NCBI RefSeq assembly: GCF_025966695.1
Contig: NZ_JAOEIY010000003.1
Location: 62,001-126,000, forward strand
DNA length: 64,000 nucleotides
Direction of reading: 5' to 3'
From: Stutzerimonas sp. S1
Lineage (GTDB): Bacteria > Pseudomonadota > Gammaproteobacteria > Pseudomonadales > Pseudomonadaceae
The notes under the pieces were generated by a model that did not search any database, was not told where the DNA came from, and saw only the letters and a program-made list of their open reading frames with translations. This document shows positions 57,426-64,000 of this stretch, one piece after another (the stretch's first letter is position 1; each line of letters starts with the position of its first letter). The translations under genes were made by a program, and so were the position numbers.

Positions 57426-57833
57426 ATGAGAATGCGTTCTACCACCTCTGCTGCTGATTCCCCTCGTTTACCGGTGCGCATGGCCGTCTGGTTGCTCGAC
57501 AGCGAACACCTGGGCCGTGCAGCAGGGGTCAAGCGAATTGCCGGGCGCCTGCTCAAGCAGCCGGCTCGCGAGGGTGTGGTCGAGGCGCAGAGCCGGCTGG
57601 GACGATTGCTCTGCCGTGACTGCGACAGCCAGCGCGATCGTCGCATCGGCTTTGAGCTGCTGCGACAGGCGGCGCGGGCCGGTGATTGCCAGGCTCAGCT
57701 GGAGCTCGGCCGTCTCTACAGCCTGCCGCAGCACAGCGAGCCGGCCAAGGCGCGGCTCTGGCTGGAGCAGGCCGCGGCGCAGGGCTCTCAGGAGGCTGCG
57801 CGCTTCCTCCAGCGGCTGTCGCGTCAGGCCTGA
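57426..57833 (+). CDS. Sel1-like repeat protein
   Basis: This 135-residue protein has two or three Sel1/TPR-like repeats (AREGVVEAQSRLGRLLCRDC, GFELLRQAARAGDCQAQLEL, ARLWLEQAAAQGSQEAARFL) and no signal peptide. Such repeats mediate protein-protein contact. It lies 51 bp upstream of rmuC on the same strand. Its partner is unknown. Confidence 0.82.
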   Translation: MRMRSTTSAADSPRLPVRMAVWLLDSEHLGRAAGVKRIAGRLLKQPAREGVVEAQSRLGRLLCRDCDSQRDRRIGFELLRQAARAGDCQAQLELGRLYSLPQHSEPAKARLWLEQAAAQGSQEAARFLQRLSRQA

Positions 57834-57884
57834 CCGCCTTCCAGGCGCTCGCTATACTGCCCGGCAATTTCGCCGGAGCCCTTC

Positions 57885-59357
57885 ATGTCCATCGATCCTA
57901 GTTACCTGCTCGCCGGGCTGGCGCTCATTTGCGTGACGCTGGCTGCGTTCGCGCTACAGCTGCACAGGCGCCTTGCCTTGCGTGAGGCCGACCAGGTCCT
58001 GCTCGAAGAGCGACACGCACAGGCTGTGCTCGCGCAGGAAGGCCTGGGTGCTCAGCTGGAAGCCAGTCGTCTGGAGTTGGTCGAGTTGCAGGACATCAAG
58101 GCCGCACAGCAGGCGGAACTCGCCGCGCTACGTCGTGAAGCACAATGGCTGCAGACGCAGCGTGGTGAGGATCGGGACAGCATCGACGAACTGCAGGCCG
58201 AACGTGAGGCGCAACAGGCCGAACTGCGTCGTCTGAGCGCCGCACATGCCGCCGCGACCGCCGAGCTGCGCGAGCAGCAGACTGCGCATCAGCAGCGCCT
58301 GCAGGATCTGCAGGCCGCGCGTGACGAGCTGCGTGCGCAATTCGCCGAGCTGGCCGGCAAGATCTTCGACGAGCGCGAACAGCGTTTCGCTGAGACCAGC
58401 CACGAGCGACTCGGCCAGCTGCTCGATCCATTAAAGGAGCGTATCCAGACGTTCGAGAAGCGCGTCGAGGAGAGTTACCAAAGCGAGGCGCGCGAGCGTT
58501 TCTCGCTGGCGCGCGAGCTGGAACGCCTCCAGCAGCTCAACCAGCGCCTCGGCGACGAGGCAACCAACCTGACCCGCGCGCTGCAGGGGCAAAAGACCCA
58601 GGGCAACTGGGGCGAGCTGGTGCTCGAGCGGGTACTGGAGCATGCCGGACTGGAGAAGGGGCGTGAATACCACACCCAGGTCAGCCTGAAGAGCGCCGAT
58701 GGTGAACGGTTCCAGCCGGACGTATTGATCCAGCTGCCGGGCGACAAGCAGGTGGTGGTGGATGCCAAAGTCAGTCTGACCGCCTATCAGGCGCTGACCT
58801 GTGCGGAAGACGAGGGCAGTCGTGCGCTGGCGCTCAAGCAGCATGTGCAGTCGCTGCGCAATCACCTCAAGGGGCTGTCGCTGAAGGACTACCAGCGGCT
58901 GGACGGGCTGCAGAGCCTGGACTTCGTGCTGTTGTTCGTGCCGATCGAGGCCGCCTTCGCTGCCGCGCTGCAGGCCGATCCGGAGCTGTTTCAGGACGCC
59001 TACGGGCGGCATATCGTGATCGTCAGCCCGACGACGTTGCTGGCGACTCTGCGCGTGATCGACAGTCTCTGGCGACAGGAACGGCAGAGCCAGAATGCGC
59101 GGGAGATCGCCGAAAAGGCTGGGGCGCTTTACGACAAGTTCGCCGCATTCCTGCAGGATCTGGACGAGGTCGGTAGTCGCCTGCAGCAGCTCGACCGGGC
59201 CTATCTCGCCGCCCGTAACAAGCTCACCGATGGTCGTGGCAATCTGATCGGCCGTGCCGAACAGCTCAAATCGCTCGGTGCGCGGGCCAGCAAGCGGTTG
59301 CCCGCCGACTGGCTGGAGCGCGCCGGCGCCGAACCGCTGGGAGAAACGGGGGAGTAG
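57885..59357 (+). CDS. rmuC: DNA recombination protein RmuC
   Basis: RmuC (490 residues) limits recombination at inverted repeats. It has an N-terminal membrane segment (YLLAGLALICVTLAAFALQL), a coiled-coil region (about 30-180) and a nuclease-like RmuC domain (about 190-480; TQGNWGELVLERVLEHAGL, DVLIQLPGDKQVVVDAKVSL). The acidic/lysine residues in VDAKVS fit the PD-(D/E)XK fold. It is convergent with the DUF4010 gene. Confidence 0.94.
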   Translation: MSIDPSYLLAGLALICVTLAAFALQLHRRLALREADQVLLEERHAQAVLAQEGLGAQLEASRLELVELQDIKAAQQAELAALRREAQWLQTQRGEDRDSIDELQAEREAQQAELRRLSAAHAAATAELREQQTAHQQRLQDLQAARDELRAQFAELAGKIFDEREQRFAETSHERLGQLLDPLKERIQTFEKRVEESYQSEARERFSLARELERLQQLNQRLGDEATNLTRALQGQKTQGNWGELVLERVLEHAGLEKGREYHTQVSLKSADGERFQPDVLIQLPGDKQVVVDAKVSLTAYQALTCAEDEGSRALALKQHVQSLRNHLKGLSLKDYQRLDGLQSLDFVLLFVPIEAAFAAALQADPELFQDAYGRHIVIVSPTTLLATLRVIDSLWRQERQSQNAREIAEKAGALYDKFAAFLQDLDEVGSRLQQLDRAYLAARNKLTDGRGNLIGRAEQLKSLGARASKRLPADWLERAGAEPLGETGE

Positions 59358-59364
59358 CCTGCGA

Positions 59365-59401
59365 GTTGTTGCTGAGCGCCGGCGCGGGTCAGCGCAACAA
59401 C
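59365..59401. terminator. Hairpin between convergent rmuC and DUF4010 gene
   Basis: GTTGTTGC and TGA pair with TCA and GCAACAAC around a GC-rich loop, with a 2-nt bulge. It overlaps the last codons of the DUF4010 gene and could end both transcripts; there is no clear T-run. Confidence 0.45.
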
Positions 59402-60636
59402 AGCACCGCCAGGCCGCTCAGCAGTCCGCCCAGCATCACCGGCACGGTGCGCAGGGCCAGCTCGCGGCCTCCCACCATACCGATCAGCACGGCTTTGATC
59501 AGACTGTTGCTCAGGGCTGCGAGGAATATGCCGCGTACCGCGATCTGCGCGTCGAGTTCGGCGTGAGCGCTGTTGGCGAGCGACAACGTAATCGCATCCA
59601 CATCGGTCATCCCTGAGAGCAGCGCTACCAGGATGATTCCGACATCACCCAGCCAGCGGCGCGCCGCTTCGACCAAGACCAGGATCGCGACCAGCAGCGC
59701 GGCGAAGCGCAATGCCGGGCCGAGCTCGAAGGGATTTTTCAGTGGGGGGTCGGCGTGCATCTCCGGCTGCTGGGCAGCGCGCAGGTAATAGAACAGCGCA
59801 CCGCCCGCATAGATTGCGCCAGCCGTCAGCATGGGGGCGAGCAACGTCGGCAGCAGCGCCGCATTGACCAGGCCGACCTCCAGCAGCACCCGCGGGAACA
59901 TCAGTGCCGAGGTCGCCAGCAGTCCGGCCGCCAGGGCCATGCGCAGCTTGGGCGTGTCCAGCCTGGCCAGCGTCAGCGTCATCGCGGTGGAGGAAACCAT
60001 GCCGCCCAGCAGGGCCGTCACCAGCAGTCCGTGACGAGTGCCAAGCAGGCGAATTGCTACATAGGCGGCAAAGCCGATTCCGGCGATCAGCACCACCATC
60101 ATCCAGGTGGTGTACGGATTGAGCGCCTGCCAGGGGCCATAACCCTGATTGGGCAGCGCCGGCAACAGCACCACGGAGATGAACAGCAGTTTCAGGGCGC
60201 CGCCCAGCTCCGCCTCGTTGAGCCGTCGCAGGGCGCCATGCAGACGCGCTTTCAGGCTCAGCAGCAAAGCCACCACGATGGCGCAGGAGGCTGCCAGCAA
60301 CCGGCTCTCGGCCACCGCCAGGCTGCCGAGCAGGAATGTCAGCAGCAGTGCGACCTCGGTGGTCATGCCGTGATCGCCGCTACGTTGGGCGTCGATCAGA
60401 TAACCGACGATCACCAGCAGGGCGAACATGCCGAACATGGCGACCCAGGCCGTGGCGCCAAAATGTGCCACGCTGAGTGCGGCCAGACCGCCCAGCAGGC
60501 CGCCGAGCGCGAAGGTGCGCAGGCCAGCGACACGCTGACCGCTGGAGTGATCACGGCTGGTCCAGCCACGCTCGATGCCGATCAGCAGGCCGACGCCGAG
60601 TGCGCTGGCGAGATTGAGAAGGAGTTCGAGGCTCAT
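59389..60636 (-). CDS. MgtC/SapB-DUF4010 family membrane protein
   Basis: This 415-residue membrane protein has an N-terminal MgtC-like part (LGVGLLIGIERGWTSRD, FALGGLLGGLAAL) and a C-terminal DUF4010 part (STAMTLTLARL, VALLSGMTDVDAITLSLA), about twelve helices in all. Its transport role is unknown. The start MSLELLLNLA at 60636 is preferred; an ATG eight codons upstream is possible, and neither has a good ribosome site. Confidence 0.88.
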   Translation of the reverse strand: MSLELLLNLASALGVGLLIGIERGWTSRDHSSGQRVAGLRTFALGGLLGGLAALSVAHFGATAWVAMFGMFALLVIVGYLIDAQRSGDHGMTTEVALLLTFLLGSLAVAESRLLAASCAIVVALLLSLKARLHGALRRLNEAELGGALKLLFISVVLLPALPNQGYGPWQALNPYTTWMMVVLIAGIGFAAYVAIRLLGTRHGLLVTALLGGMVSSTAMTLTLARLDTPKLRMALAAGLLATSALMFPRVLLEVGLVNAALLPTLLAPMLTAGAIYAGGALFYYLRAAQQPEMHADPPLKNPFELGPALRFAALLVAILVLVEAARRWLGDVGIILVALLSGMTDVDAITLSLANSAHAELDAQIAVRGIFLAALSNSLIKAVLIGMVGGRELALRTVPVMLGGLLSGLAVLLLR

Positions 60637-60721
60637 GCGCACACCAGGTTGTACTTCCATATAGCCAGCAGTGTAACCGCGGCAGCGCGAGGAAGGCTTG
60701 CGCGGCAGGCAAGCCTGCGCG

Positions 60722-63700
60722 TCAGTTGAGCGTCAGGTGACGGCTCATCAGGGCGCGCAGCGCTGCCGGCTTGACTGGTTTGGCGAGGAAATCAAGACCG
60801 GCGGCATGAATGGCCGCCACCAGTTCGGGGCGCGCGTCGGCGCTGATGACCACGCCGGGTATCGGCTCGCCGAGGCGGGTGCGCAGCCAAGCCATCAGCT
60901 CGGTGCCAGTCTGGCCGTCGTCCAGGTGATAGTCGACCAGCACCAGCTGCGGACGGATGTCCTCGGCCAGCAGATTTTCGCATTCGGCGCGATCGCGGGC
61001 GGTCCATACCTGGCAACCCCAGCGCGACAGCAGGCTGTTCATGCCGATCAGGATGCTCTCCTCGTTGTCGATGCACAGCACCTGGGTGCCGGTCAGCGCG
61101 CTGTGCTGGACCTCGCCCGGCCCCTTCACCTGGCGCACATTGCTGGCGCGTGCGATCGGTACGGTGACGCTGAACACACTGCCCACACCGGGCCATGAAC
61201 GAACCTCCAGCGGGTGATGGAGTACATGGCAGAGGCCGTCGGCGATCGCCAGCCCCAGGCCAAGGCCTTTCTCGGCGCGGGTCTGATGGCTGTCCAGACG
61301 TTTGAATTCCTCGAAGATCACCTTCAGCTTGTCCTTGGGGATGCCCGGGCCGCGATCCCAGACTTCCAGGCGCAGGTGCTTGCCCTGCCGCCGCACGCCG
61401 AGCACTACGCGCCCTTTGGCATAACGGAAGGCGTTGGTGAGGAAGTTCTGCAGCACCCGGCGTAACAGACGGATATCACTGTCGATGCGCAGCTTGCTGC
61501 CGTGCACGCGGAAATCCACGCCCTGTTCTCGCGCCAGGACGGTGAACTCGGTGGCCAGGGTATCGAACAGCGAAGCCAGCGGGAACGCATTGCGATCCGG
61601 GGTGATGCGTCCGCTTTCCAGGCGTGAGATGTCGAGCAGGTCGGTGATCAGGTCTTCCGCCGAGCGCAGCGAGCTGTCGAGGTGGCGCACCAGTTCCTGC
61701 GCTTCCTTGGGCAACGCATCCTGTTGGTGGGAAAGCGCAGCGGAAAACAGGCGAGCGGCATTGAGCGGCTGCATCAGGTCGTGGCTGACTGCGGCGAGGA
61801 AACGCGTCTTCGACTGGTTGGCCGCTTCGGCGACGCTCTTGGCTTCGCTCAGCGCCTTGTTCAGTTGCGACAGCTCCTGGGTCCGCTCGCTGACGCGCTG
61901 CTCGAGGCCCTCGTTGGCATCCTTCAGCGCGCGCTCGGCCTCGCGGTAGGCGGTGATATCGCTGAAGCTCATGACGAAACCGCCGCCGGGCATCGGATTG
62001 CCGATCAGCTCGACCACCCGGCCGTTGGGGAACAGCCGTTCGGACGTATGCGCGCGGCCCTGACGCATCCAGTACAGGCGCTTGGCTACGTGGGTGTCGG
62101 GATCGCCTGGGCCGCACAGGCCGCGCTCGGCGTTGTAGCGGATGATGTCGGCGATGGGGCGGCCGATGTACACCAGCCCCTCGGGATACTCGAATAGCTC
62201 GAGGTAGCGGTGGTTCCACGCCACCAGGCGCAGTGACTGATCGACCACGCTGATGCCCTGGGTGATGTTCTCGATCGCGCCCTGCAGCAGCGCCCGGTTG
62301 AACTGCAGCACCTCTGAGGCTTCGCCGACGATACGCACCACGTCGTCGACCTGCATGTCGCGCCCTTCCAGGGCGGCCTTGACCACCGCTCGGGTGGAGG
62401 AGGCGCCGAGCACACCGGCGAGCAGGCGTTCGGTGTGCGCGATCCACTGACCGTCGGCCTGCTGGCGTCGCGCAAGGTCCTGACCATGCCGGCGCGCAAA
62501 GCGCTGGAAGCTGCTTTCGGCGCGTTCCTTGCCGACGAAGCGCGAGGCGAGCGTCAGAAGGTCTTCGACCTGCACCGCGAGCAGCCGGCGGCTGCTGCTC
62601 GGCGAAGTGATTTCCTGGCCGATGAAACGGCTCGCCTGCCAGTGCTCGGCCACGCGTGTCTGGGTGAGGATCGAGACCCAGAAGAACAGGGTGAAGTTGC
62701 CGGCCAGCGACAGCGTCACGCCCAGGGTCAAGGCGCTGATGCCGAAACCGATGGAACCGCTGTACATCCATTCCAGGCCTGGAAACATCTCCAGCGGCCA
62801 GCCGAGCAGCGGCAGGATCAGCGTGTAGAACCAGACTGCGGCGCCGGCGGCGAGACCGGCGAACACGCCGCGGCGATTGGCCTGCTTCCAGTACAGTGCA
62901 CCGACCATCGCCGGCGCCAGCTGGGTGATCGCGGCGAAGGCGATCTGGCCGATGGTGGCCAGGCTGGCCGTGGAACCGAGCAAGCGATAGCTGACGTAGG
63001 CCAGTAGCAGGATGGCGATGATGCTGATGCGGCGCACCGAGAGCATCCAGTGGCGGAAGGCTTCGAACGGCTGTTCGGTTTCCTGCCGACGCAGCAGCCA
63101 GGGCAGCAGCATATCGTTGGACACCATGGTCGACAGCGCCACGCTGGCGACGATGACCATGCCGGTGGCCGCCGATGCGCCGCCGATGAAGGCCAGCAGG
63201 GCCAGTCCAGGGTTCTGTTCGGCCAGCGGCAGGCTGATGACGAAGGAGTCGGGCGTGACACCGGCGGGCAGCAGCACCTGCCCGGCCAAGGCGATCGGTA
63301 CCACGAATACCGCAGCCAATACCAGATACAGCGGAAACACCCAGCGCGCCAGACGGAAGTCGCGTGGTTCGATGTTCTCCACCACCCCGACATGGAACTG
63401 CCGTGGCAGACAGACGATGGCCATCATCGCGACGACGGTCTGCACCAGCATCGATGGCCAGTTGACCGTTTCCGCCCAGTAGCTGGCCAGTTTCGGCGTA
63501 TCGTGCGCCCGGTTGAACAGATCGCCGAAGCCGTCGAACAGGCCGAACGTGACGAAGGCGCCGACGGCGAGAAACGCCAGCAGCTTGATCAGCGACTCGA
63601 AGGCGATTGCCAGCACCATGCCGCGATGATGCTCGGTGACATCCAGATTGCGGGTGCCGAAGAGGATGGTGAACAGCGCCAGTACGATGGAGACGATCAG

Positions 63701-64000
63701 CGCGGTGTCACCGGTGCCGGTACCGGTGGCTTCGATGTTGGTGCCGATCAGCAGATTGACCCCGAGCACGATGCCTTTGAGCTGCAGGGCGATATAGGGC
63801 ACCACGCCGACCAAGCAAAACAGCGTCACCACGATCGCCAGCAACTGCGACTTGCCATAGCGGGCGGCAATGAAGTCGGCGATCGAGGTGATGTTCTCCT
63901 GCTTGCTGATCATGATCATCTTCTGGATCACGTGTGGTGCGAACAGCAGTAGCAGGATCGGGCCGAGATAGATTGGCAGGAACGCCCACAATTGCTCGGC
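60722..64000 (-). CDS. Hybrid histidine kinase with SLC5-type transporter domain (5' end cut by window)
   Basis: At least 1092 residues are visible, and the frame stays open at the right edge. In order: about twelve membrane helices of the sodium/solute symporter (SLC5) family (from WAFLPIYLGPILLLLFAPHV; visible residues 1-450), a PAS domain (about 570-690; ITQGISVVDQSLRLVAWNHR), a coiled coil, a HisKA domain (AAVSHDLMQPLNAAR, about 735), an HATPase domain (NFLTNAFRYAKG, WDRGPGIPKDKL, KGLGLGLAIADG) and a C-terminal receiver domain with the phospho-Asp in LVLVDYHLDDG (about 1020). It resembles PA3271-type sensors. The ligand and partner regulator are unknown. Confidence 0.93.
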   Translation of the reverse strand, partial: AEQLWAFLPIYLGPILLLLFAPHVIQKMIMISKQENITSIADFIAARYGKSQLLAIVVTLFCLVGVVPYIALQLKGIVLGVNLLIGTNIEATGTGTGDTALIVSIVLALFTILFGTRNLDVTEHHRGMVLAIAFESLIKLLAFLAVGAFVTFGLFDGFGDLFNRAHDTPKLASYWAETVNWPSMLVQTVVAMMAIVCLPRQFHVGVVENIEPRDFRLARWVFPLYLVLAAVFVVPIALAGQVLLPAGVTPDSFVISLPLAEQNPGLALLAFIGGASAATGMVIVASVALSTMVSNDMLLPWLLRRQETEQPFEAFRHWMLSVRRISIIAILLLAYVSYRLLGSTASLATIGQIAFAAITQLAPAMVGALYWKQANRRGVFAGLAAGAAVWFYTLILPLLGWPLEMFPGLEWMYSGSIGFGISALTLGVTLSLAGNFTLFFWVSILTQTRVAEHWQASRFIGQEITSPSSSRRLLAVQVEDLLTLASRFVGKERAESSFQRFARRHGQDLARRQQADGQWIAHTERLLAGVLGASSTRAVVKAALEGRDMQVDDVVRIVGEASEVLQFNRALLQGAIENITQGISVVDQSLRLVAWNHRYLELFEYPEGLVYIGRPIADIIRYNAERGLCGPGDPDTHVAKRLYWMRQGRAHTSERLFPNGRVVELIGNPMPGGGFVMSFSDITAYREAERALKDANEGLEQRVSERTQELSQLNKALSEAKSVAEAANQSKTRFLAAVSHDLMQPLNAARLFSAALSHQQDALPKEAQELVRHLDSSLRSAEDLITDLLDISRLESGRITPDRNAFPLASLFDTLATEFTVLAREQGVDFRVHGSKLRIDSDIRLLRRVLQNFLTNAFRYAKGRVVLGVRRQGKHLRLEVWDRGPGIPKDKLKVIFEEFKRLDSHQTRAEKGLGLGLAIADGLCHVLHHPLEVRSWPGVGSVFSVTVPIARASNVRQVKGPGEVQHSALTGTQVLCIDNEESILIGMNSLLSRWGCQVWTARDRAECENLLAEDIRPQLVLVDYHLDDGQTGTELMAWLRTRLGEPIPGVVISADARPELVAAIHAAGLDFLAKPVKPAALRALMSRHLTLN

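Overview
The window is GC-rich, densely packed bacterial chromosome. It most resembles a Pseudomonas of the stutzeri (Stutzerimonas) group. The gene order from about 19 to 53 kb (arsC-wrbA, proS-oprD, slyX, dps, aspS-pmpR-ruvCAB-tolQRAB-pal-cpoB-queE-queC-tRNA-Lys, nadA, tusA-like, bcp-gcvR, dapA-bamC-purC-tRNA-Ser) is the pseudomonad order I know from P. aeruginosa. The intergenic palindromes with a GTAGGGTGGA core are also typical of the stutzeri/Azotobacter branch. Species is inferred from memory of gene order, not from a search.

Region 1 (1-19.2 kb) is a purine salvage and catabolism block, nearly all on the minus strand. It holds a LysE-type exporter (cut by the window edge), an AzgA-type purine permease divergent from a GntR/FCD regulator, guanine deaminase, the xanthine dehydrogenase set xdhA-xdhB-xdhC, a 2-oxoglutarate/Fe(II) dioxygenase, a BMP-type binding protein, an 8-oxoguanine deaminase, a short-chain dehydrogenase, two ABC permeases and a double ABC ATPase. 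An AraC regulator lies at the end. Together they would import purines, deaminate guanine or oxidised guanine, and oxidise (hypo)xanthine to urate; no uricase is present here. Two nearly identical sigma-54 promoters precede the ATPase and the binding protein, with NtrC-like sites upstream, which suggests nitrogen-scavenging control. A second motif, TGACT-N4-GGTCA, occurs twice before xdhA and once before the purine permease.

Region 2 (19.4-30.8 kb) holds small housekeeping and envelope genes: DUF2069, wrbA, arsC, a YihY/BrkB membrane protein, a lipoprotein thioredoxin, a lytic transglycosylase, a lipoprotein, proS, an OprD porin, a HIT protein, slyX, a membrane-anchored cold-shock-domain protein and dps.

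Region 3 (31-53.7 kb) is core genome: aspS, pmpR, ruvCAB, the Tol-Pal operon, preQ0 synthesis genes, tRNA-Lys(TTT), a CoA-transferase, nadA, an M48 protease, a TusA-like protein, a PerM family protein, bcp, gcvR, dapA, bamC, purC and tRNA-Ser(CGA). Here purC is the long ADE1-like form rather than the short form I remember at this locus in P. aeruginosa.

Region 4 (53.8-64 kb) holds ydbL-ynbE-ydbH (intermembrane lipid transport), an AT-rich gene-free stretch with DnaA-box-like sites, a Sel1-repeat protein, rmuC, a DUF4010 membrane protein and a transporter-domain hybrid histidine kinase that runs off the right edge. I saw no phage, insertion sequence, CRISPR array or integrated island.
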